Shown here: piece by piece, positions 16,737 to 25,571 of the stretch
Layout of the letters: each line of letters begins with the position of its first letter
How positions within the stretch are numbered: position 1 is the stretch's first letter
Assembly: GCA_964494205.1 (NCBI GenBank)
Contig: CAZBRD010000023.1
Coordinates: 1-64,000 of the forward strand
Direction of reading: 5' to 3'
DNA length: 64,000 nucleotides
Origin: JBBTCX01 sp964494205
GTDB taxonomy: Bacteria > Planctomycetota > Phycisphaerae > UBA1845
The notes under the pieces: generated by a model
Database searches by the model: none
Seen by the model: only the letters and a program-made list of their open reading frames with translations
What the model was told of the DNA's origin: nothing
Translations under genes and position numbers: made by a program

Positions 16737-16900
16737 CTGGGGAAAAGCTCGTAGTCTCCGGGCCAGGGCGATGTACCCAGTCCCTGTGCAGTTCGGTCGA
16801 CCTTCGGGACTCGATTTGCTAGAATGGGTAAGCGATTCAAAGGGGGACGCGAGGCCGGGTATAGGCGTCGCGAATCGGGGTATCACATGAGGTCAGGTCT

Positions 16901-18022
16901 ATGAATTTCAGGTTTTTGAGTCAGCGAGTTTTCCTTGTGCCGTTTGTGCTGGGACTGGTTGAGGCGAATCACGCGATCGGGGAAATTCTATCGAGCAGCG
17001 CGACGGTGGCGACAAACGTACAGGAACTCGTGAACGGCGCTCCCGGTTCAGTCAGCCTCGATGATCGGGATGTTGATTCAGAGGCAGAGGAATTCAGTGC
17101 GCACGCCGCGTCTGCGATTGAGTCGACCGATCTGAACGGCGAACTCGTCGGGATGGGTCAGTCTTTCAGCGATTTTGATGACCCGCGCCGGCTCGATCAG
17201 CCGAATCCGGAGGAGTTCGGACTGGAGGTCGCTTGCTATTCCAATGTTGCAACCGTTTCGTATATCATCGAGAGCAACGCGACGGAGTCGCGGGATATTG
17301 TCTTCACTTCCGCAGGCAGCGTGGTGGCGGAGCCTGAAATCGAGTTCGAACGCGACGGCACTGCCACGGTTGAAAGTCGTGTCTTTATCACCGGGGCGGT
17401 CGTGTTCTGGTCGATGGAGGCTGCCAAGGATTTGACCGACATGCAGGCGAAGCTGGATGTCGTGGTGTCACGCGATGGCACTGAAACTCCACTGTTTGAG
17501 ACGTCGCTGGCGATTGCGGGCACGACGGACGGGCAGGTTGATTCGACGACAGAAGGTGCGTTGCAAGCCGAAGTGGTCTCGCTTGATGAACTGGCAGAAC
17601 TTGGGCTTGATGTAGATTCGCTGGCGGTGCTCGAAGCATTGGAGCGCGAGGGCACGTTGCAGGTGATTGCGATTCCGTCGCAGGAGCACGCGTATCGGTA
17701 TCAGGTGACTGCTGACGAGTCTTTCAAGATTACGGCTGAGTTGCGAGCGCGAGTGCAGAACACTCCAGATGGCACGGGCGTGGCGATTGTTCTGGGTCGG
17801 TCGTTTGAAAATCTCATTGACGTCATTGAGCAGGCCATCCCGGAATTGAACGGCGGCGCGGTGCAGCGGTCGATCAACGCGGCGGTCGCGGCGCGGGAAA
17901 TTGGGTTCGTTGATGACTCTCCAAGCACGCAAGGCATGTGCGGCGCGATGGGGTCTAGCGGGGTTGCGATGCTGGCGATGGGGTTGGCGTTTGTCGGACC
18001 TAAGCGACGACGGCCATCGTAG
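16901..18022 (+). CDS. Exported protein with MCGAMG C-terminal anchor
   Basis: A 373-residue protein with a signal peptide (about 1-27). The central part is beta-rich and acidic with no recognised domain. Features such as an acidic, Ser-rich stretch near residues 45-95 and repeated SxxxxE segments are visible. The C-terminus reads GMCGAMGSSGVAMLAMGL followed by a short hydrophobic run and KRRRPS: a Cys-Gly motif, a membrane helix and a basic tail. This is the tripartite plan of protein-sorting signals (PEP-CTERM, MYXO-CTERM and similar). The 842-aa protein ending at 61415 has the same MCGAMG tail. It is probably anchored or processed at the cell surface. Confidence 0.7.
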   Translation: MNFRFLSQRVFLVPFVLGLVEANHAIGEILSSSATVATNVQELVNGAPGSVSLDDRDVDSEAEEFSAHAASAIESTDLNGELVGMGQSFSDFDDPRRLDQPNPEEFGLEVACYSNVATVSYIIESNATESRDIVFTSAGSVVAEPEIEFERDGTATVESRVFITGAVVFWSMEAAKDLTDMQAKLDVVVSRDGTETPLFETSLAIAGTTDGQVDSTTEGALQAEVVSLDELAELGLDVDSLAVLEALEREGTLQVIAIPSQEHAYRYQVTADESFKITAELRARVQNTPDGTGVAIVLGRSFENLIDVIEQAIPELNGGAVQRSINAAVAAREIGFVDDSPSTQGMCGAMGSSGVAMLAMGLAFVGPKRRRPS

Positions 18023-18082
18023 TCTAAGACCCTTGATCGTGGCGTAATCACGAGCAAATGCGCTCGGCAACAGGTGGCAGTC

Positions 18083-20272
18083 CTAGGGACATACTTGCAA
18101 TTTGCGACCGTTCCACGGGTCAAGCGTTTCTCCGCCATTTAGCAAATCAATCAACCGCAAAATATCGCTCGGCTCGCCTGACCCACTGCGGTTGATATCT
18201 GTTTGCCAGATACCATATTGATCCACCACCCCGTTTAACGAATCGATCAAGTGCAGAATATCGGCGGGTGAACTTGTCCCGTCTCCGTTCACGTCGCCGG
18301 GCAAATAGCCGAGGCAGGATTTTGTTCCGCTGTTGATGTGGTGAAAACAGGTCCATGCGCCGGGTTCAATGATGTCGTCGAGCGCGATTCGCACGGTTGC
18401 CTGCGCGATTGTCTGCACCGATTCAATGGCTGGAGGGACGCTGTCCCCGCCTGTTTCGATGATTTCAAAGTCGAGCGGATCTTCGAGTGCAAGGACATTG
18501 CTGAACTCAATTTCGATTTCTGACCAGCCATAACGAAACGTGGGGTCGTTGATGTCATGAGGTTGGCGGGCGTCGATGCCATAGCCTGTTGGGGAACTAT
18601 CTGCGATATGCGCTGCCGTTGAAATGGCTATGCCGTTGGGTTGGTTTAGATTTGCTGGAAACAAGACAACGTTTTCTACCTCGGTACCATCGAGATTTGA
18701 CCGCTGGATCCGAGCACCTAATCCCGATCCCGCACCCGCTGTCCAGTACATCTTCGCATTGGAAATGTCGAGCGCAAGTTCATTGGGCTGCAACTGTTCG
18801 GCCTGATCAACCAAGTCCTCGATTTCTGCACCGTCCAAATTCGCTCGTCGCAAACCAAATATGCTCTGCGACCAATACAACATTGCTTCGTTTGAATCCA
18901 GCGCAATTCCGCGAAGAGAATTAGGCTCGACATCGAGAAGTAATTCAATGTTCGATCCATCTCCGTTTGCACGCTGTATCACCTCTGGGTGATTTTGCGT
19001 CCAGTACAGTTTCTGTGAGAGAGGATCCCAGGCGAGGCGAGATATGTGCAACTCATTGGGCATGTCAATGATCGTTTCGAATTCCGTTCCGTTGGTTCGC
19101 GATCGTCGGAGCCTGCCATTATCGCTCCAATAGATGTGATCATTTTCCAGGTCGAGAGTGAGACCAGCGACCCATCCATAAACAGTTGCGACTTTCTGAG
19201 CTTCCCGTCCGTCAAGACCGGCGGATTTGATCGCGCGCTGTCCCGAATCAAACCAGTACATTCGGTGTAGCGCAGGGGCAATCTCTAGCCAGACCGGATG
19301 CGTGACATCCGACGCAATGACTAGTTCGGAGGTGCCGCCGAGAAGTAGTAGTCTTTGAATCGTTCCGATTGACGACGTATGGTTTCGCGACCAGTAGACA
19401 AAGCCGTCCTGAATCGCAACGCCCCAAGGCGCGCCGCCACAATCGGGCACAAGTTCGACCACATTCGATTCGTCAAGGTTAGCGCTGCGAATCCTTGGCG
19501 GAAGATTGGTGTTGCCCGATTTTTCTGCCCACACAGTCCGCTGGCTTGCAGTGTCTATTGCAATGCCGGTCGGTCGGTGAATGTCTCCGATCGGCAAGTC
19601 CACAATGTTCTGTCCTGTGGTATCGGCACTTCGAATTCTCGATGGTCCAAATGTACTTCCTTCCGTCCAATACATACGGTGAGCGTCAAGATCAAGGGCG
19701 AGCCCTTCGGGGGGATTGAGTCCAGCAAGAATCACTTCCGGCGCCGATCCGTCCAATCCGGCCCGCCTGATCCGTCCGCAACCTTGGCCGCATCCGTACT
19801 CAGTCCAATACAACTTTCCGTGAATCAAGTCCAAGGCGACGCCACGTGGTGCATAAATATTGGTGACAAGATTCTGAACATTTGATCCGTCGAACCTTGC
19901 ACGGCGAATTCGGCCATTCGCGTCTGAGTAATACCCTTGAGACCAGTAGATCCAGCCGTTTATTTGATCCAGCGCGATTCCCACTCCATTGTGGCTATCA
20001 GATACGAGGATTTCGCGACAAGGTCCATTCAAATCGCCGCGACTCAGTCCATCACTGTTGTCAATCCAGTAAACCGAGCTGGTTTCGCTATTAATCGCAA
20101 TACCGAACGGGTCATAAATAGTCCGCACGAGCACGTCTTCTACATTTGAACCATCGAGATCGGCACGACTGATTCGGTCCGAGTTGGTCCAATACACTTT
20201 TTGGGCGTTGGCTATTCCGAGGCAAATCATTGAAATGGCTGTCAAGGCAGGAAATAGAACGCGTGTGCTCAT
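18083..20272 (-). CDS. Secreted YWTD beta-propeller with dockerin-like tail (paralogue B)
   Basis: A 729-residue paralogue of the product at 12722-14146. It starts with a signal peptide (ending IANAQ) and holds about eleven to twelve YWTD-type repeats (VYWTNSD, VYWIDNSD, IYWSQGYY, LYWTEYG, MYWTEGS, MYWFDSGQ, IYWSDNG, LYWTQNH, LYWSQS, MYWTAG), enough for two six-bladed propellers. The C-terminal 150 residues match paralogue A: GIDARQPHDINDP, GTKSCLGYLPGDVNGDGTSS, then two dockerin-like EF-hand loops and DPWNG. No gene is coupled to it. A role in extracellular binding is inferred from the fold only. Confidence 0.87.
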   Translation of the reverse strand: MSTRVLFPALTAISMICLGIANAQKVYWTNSDRISRADLDGSNVEDVLVRTIYDPFGIAINSETSSVYWIDNSDGLSRGDLNGPCREILVSDSHNGVGIALDQINGWIYWSQGYYSDANGRIRRARFDGSNVQNLVTNIYAPRGVALDLIHGKLYWTEYGCGQGCGRIRRAGLDGSAPEVILAGLNPPEGLALDLDAHRMYWTEGSTFGPSRIRSADTTGQNIVDLPIGDIHRPTGIAIDTASQRTVWAEKSGNTNLPPRIRSANLDESNVVELVPDCGGAPWGVAIQDGFVYWSRNHTSSIGTIQRLLLLGGTSELVIASDVTHPVWLEIAPALHRMYWFDSGQRAIKSAGLDGREAQKVATVYGWVAGLTLDLENDHIYWSDNGRLRRSRTNGTEFETIIDMPNELHISRLAWDPLSQKLYWTQNHPEVIQRANGDGSNIELLLDVEPNSLRGIALDSNEAMLYWSQSIFGLRRANLDGAEIEDLVDQAEQLQPNELALDISNAKMYWTAGAGSGLGARIQRSNLDGTEVENVVLFPANLNQPNGIAISTAAHIADSSPTGYGIDARQPHDINDPTFRYGWSEIEIEFSNVLALEDPLDFEIIETGGDSVPPAIESVQTIAQATVRIALDDIIEPGAWTCFHHINSGTKSCLGYLPGDVNGDGTSSPADILHLIDSLNGVVDQYGIWQTDINRSGSGEPSDILRLIDLLNGGETLDPWNGRKLQVCP

Positions 20273-20573
20273 GATTCACTCCCTTTCAGCGCCGATGGAA
20301 AACGCGTTGGACGCTACGCGGGAGAAGTTGACTGAAAGCCGCATGCAGATTTATTCAATCGACCTTACTTGGTACGCCAAGAAAGGGCTCGCTGTTCGGC
20401 AAATATGGAACGCCCTGAGGTTATTGGCAATTACAGGCCATTATTTGCGCCGCCAAGTGGGAAATGAAGAGGGTTTTTATTCCTTGAGTCGGCCCTGTGA
20501 TCAGCATTGTTCGTTTCCGTCTTTGGGCCTATGGGAACGGCGATTGGAAATAACGATCCGTAAAGGACTTAGG
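20273..20573. other. Gene-free stretch
   Basis: This 301-bp gap between the propeller gene start and the lpxB stop has no credible reading frame and no obvious hairpin. It must contain the leftward promoter for the propeller gene; a CACTCCCTTTCA-type ribosome binding sequence (GAAAGGGAG on the minus strand) lies just upstream of its ATG. Confidence 0.55.
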
Positions 20574-21992
20574 TCAATGACGAATCGAAGACCGGCTGTG
20601 GATCAGGTCGAGCAGCCACTGTGCTGTCGTTTCGGACGCTCGCGTGTGGCGTAGTGGGTCGGTGAGAGCTCTTAGTTCCATGCACATTTTTTCGCGCGCG
20701 GGCGCGTCTTGCAGCAGCTCTATCGCTTTTCGCGCAATCGGTTCCGTTGAGGTGTAGTACGGCATGAACTCCGGGACGAGTTCGCGGCCGGCGAGGATGT
20801 TCGGTAGCGAGAGTTGTTCCGTGCTTATCATCCATCGGGCGACCAGGTGATAGAACACGCGCGAGGCGTTGTACATGACGATCATGGGTTTGGCGTGCAT
20901 GGCCACTTCGAGCGTGGTGGTTCCCGAGGCTGCGATGGCGAGATCGCTGGCGGTGATGAGGTCGCCAAGGGGGCCGTCGTGTACGCGGATTGGGATGCGC
21001 GAAGAACCGAGAATCGAATGAATGATCGGGGCAACACCGGGATTGGCGGCGGAGACAATGAAACCGACATGGGGAATCGCTTGGGAGATTGCGTGCGCGA
21101 TTTCGAGTTGGCCGGGCAGCACTTCGCGGACGACCTGTTTGCGCGAGCCGGGGAGCAGTGCGACGAGCAATGAGTCGCTGTTGCCGGGGGATGGGGCGAG
21201 AAAGGATTCTCGTGGATCGAGGGTGCGAGAAGGGATTCTCGCACCAGCGGGCGAAGGGACGCTCGCAGCAGCAATTGAAGGAGTTCTCACATCAGCGCGG
21301 CCGCGTAGTTCATTAACGGCGGATTGATTGGGCGTTTCACGGGCGAGTTTGTCAGCCAATGGGTGGCCGACGAACTTCGCGTTGATGCCTTGATTGCGGA
21401 AGTATTGTTCCTCGAAGGGAAGAATGCACGCGAGGCGATCAACGTTGTTGCGGATTTTGTGGATGCGATGCGCGCCCCATGCCCAGAGTTGCGGGGCGAT
21501 GAAGTAGAGCGTGGGTACACCGGCTGCCTTCGCGCGGGCGACGAGGTGCAGATGCAGCGTGGGCGAGTCGACGACGACGGCTGCGTCGAAGGAGAAGCGA
21601 CGCAGGCATTGGTCGGATGCGGACATCATCTTGATCGCCTGTCGTGCGACGCCGAGGGCGCCGAGAAGCATGGCTGCGTGGCGGGTCATGTCGAAGAGGC
21701 GATGGCAACCGGCGCCGACCATGAGCGGACCGGCGATGCCGACGAAACGAGCTTCGGGATTAATGGCGAGCGTCGCGCGGATGAGTGAGGCTGCGTGTTC
21801 GTCGGCGCTTTGTTCGCAGGCGCTGATGAAGATCAGCGGTCCTGTGTCATGGTGCACCTTTTTCGCGTGCGAGTGATCGTGGTGATGAGTGGTTTGCAAG
21901 GTTTGTTGTCCGTGGAACGACGATCGAAAGAGGTAACCGTAGAACATCGTGCGGAGTGCGTCAACGTGGCGCGATAATGACACGTTCGACAA
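20574..21992 (-). CDS. lpxB: Lipid-A-disaccharide synthase
   Basis: LpxB joins UDP-2,3-diacylglucosamine to lipid X at the inner membrane to make the lipid A disaccharide, so its presence implies an LPS-type outer membrane. Family motifs are clear: FISACEQSADEHAASLI (usual GExSGD region, here divergent), FIAPQLWAWGAHRIHKI, KFVGHPLADK, VALLPGSRKQVVREVLP, AIAASGTTTLEVA, LPNILAGRELVPEFM. The N-terminus has about 50 extra His-rich residues; a later start is possible. Between about residues 227 and 275 the protein has an insert absent from typical LpxB, encoded by repeated palindromic DNA. No other lpx gene is adjacent. Confidence 0.92.
   Translation of the reverse strand: MSNVSLSRHVDALRTMFYGYLFRSSFHGQQTLQTTHHHDHSHAKKVHHDTGPLIFISACEQSADEHAASLIRATLAINPEARFVGIAGPLMVGAGCHRLFDMTRHAAMLLGALGVARQAIKMMSASDQCLRRFSFDAAVVVDSPTLHLHLVARAKAAGVPTLYFIAPQLWAWGAHRIHKIRNNVDRLACILPFEEQYFRNQGINAKFVGHPLADKLARETPNQSAVNELRGRADVRTPSIAAASVPSPAGARIPSRTLDPRESFLAPSPGNSDSLLVALLPGSRKQVVREVLPGQLEIAHAISQAIPHVGFIVSAANPGVAPIIHSILGSSRIPIRVHDGPLGDLITASDLAIAASGTTTLEVAMHAKPMIVMYNASRVFYHLVARWMISTEQLSLPNILAGRELVPEFMPYYTSTEPIARKAIELLQDAPAREKMCMELRALTDPLRHTRASETTAQWLLDLIHSRSSIRH
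21197..21285. repeat. Palindromic repeat array inside lpxB
   Basis: CGAGAA-agga-TTCTCG (21197-21212) and GGTGCGAGAA-ggga-TTCTCGCACC (21222-21245) are perfect inverted repeats, followed by weaker copies (GCGAAGGGACGCTCGC and GAAGGAGTTCTCAC). The repeats keep the lpxB frame open and encode a Pro/Ser/Ala-rich insert of about 45-50 residues just before the conserved VALLPGSR motif. Confidence 0.65.
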
Positions 21993-22006
21993 AACGGGTC
22001 GCGCGG

Positions 22007-22105
22007 GGCTCGGCCGTGCCTACGGCACTTGAGAATACTGTTTCGCCGATAGACCCAGCACTGAAAGTGCTGGGCTAATTTCAGTTCGTCCCTATCGGGA
22101 CGAAA
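22007..22105. repeat. Dispersed three-hairpin repeat, copy 2
   Basis: Same architecture as 2016-2111: GTGCC-tac-GGCAC (22016-22028), CCCAGCAC-tgaaa-GTGCTGGG (22054-22074) and TTCGTCCC-tatc-GGGACGAA (22085-22104). It lies in the gap between lpxB and the polymerase gene, 14 bp after the polymerase stop codon on the minus strand, and could also act on transcription termination. Confidence 0.8.
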
Positions 22106-22118
22106 GAACCAACACAAC

Positions 22119-23342
22119 TTACATCAAGGCGGTCTGCATTTCTGGAATGTGGTTGAATGCGATTCGCGGCGGTGCGGACTGGTTTACCTGATGCATGCCA
22201 GCCAGATAGATGGTGTGCGTGCCGAAGCGGGTGTTGAGGCGGTCCATGATCTGGGAAAGTTCGATTCGCTTTTTCTCGCCGTCAAACAGAGGTCTGGTGG
22301 CGCCATCATCGGGAACAAGATCGCTTAGAGCAATACCTACCTGAAATGGTTTTCCGGGAGGACGGCGTTTCCACATGCGCGAAAAGACTTCGACCATGGT
22401 GAGCGTGTCCTGGCAGAGGCCGAGATGTGCGCGGTCGTGCCACGACGGGCGGGAGATCGAACGAACTATCACAAACATTTGACGCGCCCAATAGCCGAGG
22501 GACCGCAGGCGGGCGGCTGCTCGATGGATTAAGCGGATAATCACCGCCCGCGCATCCACGTCGTTTCGCAGATTCGGCGGGAGGACATGAGAGTGGCTGA
22601 CAGTACGACGATGCGTCGGGGGGTTATACACTTCGTGTCCGTGCAGCCAGTTCCACCAGAACTTGCCGAGCACACTCTCCCATACGTCGCACAGGCGCTT
22701 TTCAGACAAAGTGCAAAGTTGTTCAACAGTGGTGATGCCGCGCTGGTGAAGACGGCCCAACATGCGGCGACCGATGCCCGGCAGGTCGATAAGTTCGAGG
22801 CCGAACAGGCGCTGCGGGAGTTCGTCCTTGCGAATGACCACCAACCCGTCGGGCTTCTGCATGTCGGTGGCGACCTTTGAGATGAAACGATTGGGGCCGA
22901 GACCGATGGAGCATCGAAGATACTCGCCCACGTCGTGCCTGAGCTTTGCCTTGATTCGATGAGCGATTTCGACGGCGCGCGATTCCTCCTGCTCGACGCC
23001 CATCAGACGGCAGGATACCTCGTCGATGGAGTGAATCTCATCAACGTGAATGCAGGATTCGATCGACGCGATGAACGCGTGGTGCATGCGGACGTATTCT
23101 TCGTGAATGCCTTCGACGCAAATTAGGTCGGGACAAAGACGCTTGGCGTCGCCGACGTTCGTGCCGGTCTTGATGCCGAAGCGCTTGGCTTCGTAGCTGG
23201 CGGCGATGCAGCAGGTGCTGTCTGTGATCGTCGGCACGACAGCCACGGGGCGATGGCGAAGCTCGGGGTGAAGTTGTTGTTCGACGGACGCGAAGTATGA
23301 GTTCATGTCCACGAACAAAGATGACAAGCATGGTTGCGACAT
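22119..23342 (-). CDS. Y-family DNA polymerase (DinB/Pol IV-like)
   Basis: Y-family polymerases copy damaged DNA with low fidelity. The palm motif LFVDMNSYFASVEQQ carries the first metal-binding Asp (D12), the steric gate aromatic is in this region, and HSIDEVSCRL supplies D107 and E108 in place of the usual SIDEAFLD. The thumb helix-hairpin-helix is LIDLPGIGRRMLGRLHQRGI (about 185-204). The C-terminal little-finger region is divergent and there is no visible beta-clamp peptide at the end. At 407 residues it fits a DinB-related subgroup rather than classical Pol IV or UmuC. LexA-type control was not visible upstream. Confidence 0.88.
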   Translation of the reverse strand: MSQPCLSSLFVDMNSYFASVEQQLHPELRHRPVAVVPTITDSTCCIAASYEAKRFGIKTGTNVGDAKRLCPDLICVEGIHEEYVRMHHAFIASIESCIHVDEIHSIDEVSCRLMGVEQEESRAVEIAHRIKAKLRHDVGEYLRCSIGLGPNRFISKVATDMQKPDGLVVIRKDELPQRLFGLELIDLPGIGRRMLGRLHQRGITTVEQLCTLSEKRLCDVWESVLGKFWWNWLHGHEVYNPPTHRRTVSHSHVLPPNLRNDVDARAVIIRLIHRAAARLRSLGYWARQMFVIVRSISRPSWHDRAHLGLCQDTLTMVEVFSRMWKRRPPGKPFQVGIALSDLVPDDGATRPLFDGEKKRIELSQIMDRLNTRFGTHTIYLAGMHQVNQSAPPRIAFNHIPEMQTALM

Positions 23343-23819
23343 TGGTCGTTTCCTGCGATTAGCCCGAGCAGTTGCGATCCACTATACCAACAAACAGAAC
23401 CTAACAAAAGCCGAAACTAATATGCGTCGACGGAATCAGTCACGGAAGAATTGACGTATGACGCTGGAGCATGGAAGAGAGGCATTTTTTCGTAGATCAC
23501 CACGGCCAAGCTATTGCTTGACCGTGCCACCCGCACGAGCGAACGAGCCAAACTGAGTCCATCACATATCGCGGTTTCGTTACGCAGGGGTCACAAAACG
23601 GAATGCAACAAGTCACTTCCCGCCGCACCAAGTTCACTTCTGTCATTACTTGCGTGGTCGCGTAACCTCATGTCCACCCGTTACGCCTAAGTAGGTAAGT
23701 CGCGATCGATAGCCGGCCACCGCGTCCGTGAAGGCGCCGCCGACGTCATCGTGAATGCAATGCACCGGAATATCGTTTCAACAATGACGATTTCCGGGCT
23801 GCCCAGGAAAGGAGAGCAC
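23343..23819. other. Gene-free stretch between polymerase and pirin genes
   Basis: This 477-bp divergent intergenic region holds the second copy of the CCACGGCCAAGC repeat (23500-23532) and presumably promoters for both flanking genes. No credible reading frame was seen. The frame of the pirin gene is open back to 23751 but only the ATG at 23820 has a ribosome binding site. Confidence 0.6.
23500..23532. repeat. Short dispersed inverted repeat, copy 2
   Basis: CCACGGCCAAGC-tatt-GCTTGACCGTG followed by CCACCC, matching 14186-14218 except in the loop and one stem position. Intergenic. Confidence 0.6.
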
Positions 23820-24518
23820 ATGATAACGATTCGCAGGAGCCATGAACGAGGCCATTTCAATCACGGCTGGTTGAACACTTATCACACGTTTTCGTTCGGC
23901 GATTATCACGATGAGAATCACATGGCCTTTCGTTCTCTTCGGGTCATGAACGAGGACTTTGTTGCGGCGGGTCAAGGATTTGGGATGCACGGGCATCGCA
24001 ACATGGAGATCGTCACCTATGTCCTCGAAGGCAGTCTTGAGCATCGCGACAGCATGGGTAACGGATCGACCTTGCAGGCGGGCGATTTTCAGCGGATGAC
24101 AGCGGGAACCGGGGTTCGCCACAGTGAGTTCAATTCATCCGGCGACACTGCGTTGCATCTGTATCAGATTTGGCTGTTGCCGGAAAAAGATGGTCTGATT
24201 CCGGGTTACGAGGAGCTTCGATCGAATGGGAAGAACACGCGAAACGGTTTGAGATTGGTGGCCTCGCGCGACGGTCGCGACTCGTCGCTTGTCGTCCACC
24301 AGGACGTGAACATTTTCCTGGCGAACCTGAAGAGTGAAGAAGCTGTTACTCATGCCATCGCGCCGGGCCGGCACGCATGGTTGCAAGTTCTTCGCGGCGA
24401 AGTGAACATCGACAGTCACCGATTGGCGGCGGGCGATGGTGCAGCCGTTAGCGGCGAGACGTCGCTCTCTGTTAAGGGATTGTCAGCCGCGGAGATTATG
24501 TTGTTCGACTTGGCTTGA
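23820..24518 (+). CDS. Pirin family protein (YhhW-like bicupin)
   Basis: ATG at 23820 follows AGGAAAGGAGAG, an excellent ribosome binding site. The 232-residue product is a two-cupin pirin: GMHGHRNMEIVTYVLEGSLEHRDSMGN carries the metal-binding His and Glu residues of the N-terminal cupin, and TAGTGVRHSEFNSS supplies the last His. The C-terminal cupin (HAWLQVLRGEVNID) is degenerate. Characterised relatives (E. coli YhhW) oxidise quercetin in vitro, although the natural substrate is uncertain. An alpha/beta hydrolase gene follows 84 bp downstream on the same strand. Confidence 0.88.
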   Translation: MITIRRSHERGHFNHGWLNTYHTFSFGDYHDENHMAFRSLRVMNEDFVAAGQGFGMHGHRNMEIVTYVLEGSLEHRDSMGNGSTLQAGDFQRMTAGTGVRHSEFNSSGDTALHLYQIWLLPEKDGLIPGYEELRSNGKNTRNGLRLVASRDGRDSSLVVHQDVNIFLANLKSEEAVTHAIAPGRHAWLQVLRGEVNIDSHRLAAGDGAAVSGETSLSVKGLSAAEIMLFDLA

Positions 24519-24602
24519 GACAATTTTCCGGTGTCGGGACCGGGCACAGCCTACGAATTGAATTGCATCAGCGATCAGCCTTCAACATGGAAAGGACCAT
24601 AG

Positions 24603-25433
24603 ATGCCTACGATTCAAGTGAAAGACGGTACCGAGATTTACTACAAGGACTGGGGCAGCGGGCAACCGGTTGTGTTCAGTCACGGCTGGCCGCTCAGTTC
24701 GGATGACTGGGAGAACCAGATGTTCGTCCTTGCGAATCGCGGCTATCGCTGCATTGCACACGATCGCCGGGGGCATGGTCGATCGAGTCAGCCGTGGAAC
24801 GGCAATGAGATGGACACGTATGCTGATGACCTCGCGACACTGGTTGAGAAACTCGACCTGAAGAATGCGATTCACGTCGGCCATTCCACGGGCGGCGGCG
24901 AAGTGGCACGGTACATCGGTCGCCACGGAACAAAGCGCGTAGCCAAGGCTGTGCTGATCGGCGCGGTGCCGCCGTTGATGTTGAAGACGGCGGCGAACCC
25001 CGGCGGATTGCCCATCGATGTGTTCGACGGGATTCGCGCGGCTTCGCTGGCTGATCGTTCAAAGCTGTACAAAGAAATCGGCGGCGGACCGTTCTATGGC
25101 TTCAATCGCCCGGGCGCGAAAGTATCGCAGGGCATGATCGACTCGTTCTGGCTGCAGGGCATGATGGCCGGGCACAAGAATACCTACGATTGCATCAAGG
25201 CGTTTTCTGAAACTGACTTTACGGAAGATCTGAAGAAGTTCGACGTTCCGACGCTGATTCTTCACGGCGACGACGATCAGATTGTTCCCATCGGAGCTTC
25301 GGCGCTGATGTCGGCGAAGCTGGTTCGTAACGCGAAGCTGATCGTCTACAAAGGCGGCGACCACGGCGTTTGTGCGACGCACAAAGACCGCGTTAACGCC
25401 GACTTGCTGGAGTTCTTCGGGGGCGCAAGATAG
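24603..25433 (+). CDS. Alpha/beta hydrolase, non-heme chloroperoxidase type
   Basis: A 276-residue hydrolase. The oxyanion region FSHGWPLSSDDWE, the DRRGHGRS turn and the nucleophile elbow GHSTGGGE (Ser95) are those of cofactor-free haloperoxidases/perhydrolases. The acid is in HGDDDQIVP (Asp223-225) and His254 in GGDHGV completes the triad. Relatives hydrolyse esters and form peracids that can halogenate; the physiological reaction is usually unknown. GGAAAGG lies 7 bases before ATG. The preceding pirin gene suggests a small oxidative-stress or aromatic-degradation pair, which is inference. Confidence 0.88.
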   Translation: MPTIQVKDGTEIYYKDWGSGQPVVFSHGWPLSSDDWENQMFVLANRGYRCIAHDRRGHGRSSQPWNGNEMDTYADDLATLVEKLDLKNAIHVGHSTGGGEVARYIGRHGTKRVAKAVLIGAVPPLMLKTAANPGGLPIDVFDGIRAASLADRSKLYKEIGGGPFYGFNRPGAKVSQGMIDSFWLQGMMAGHKNTYDCIKAFSETDFTEDLKKFDVPTLILHGDDDQIVPIGASALMSAKLVRNAKLIVYKGGDHGVCATHKDRVNADLLEFFGGAR

Positions 25434-25571
25434 AGATGTCGTTCGTCGATCGTAATCACTCGAATAACCGCACGCCTTCGGAGAGTATGAATGGGTATCG
25501 CACTCCCAGCGATTGGTAAGGCCGATCGACCTGATCGAAGTAAGTTGAGCTTCCTGCTGAATTCGAGCGGA

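Noticed and set aside
16140..16886. 248-aa minus-strand frame opposite mgtC-like gene
   Set aside because: Antisense shadow; Arg/Asp-rich and without a motif.
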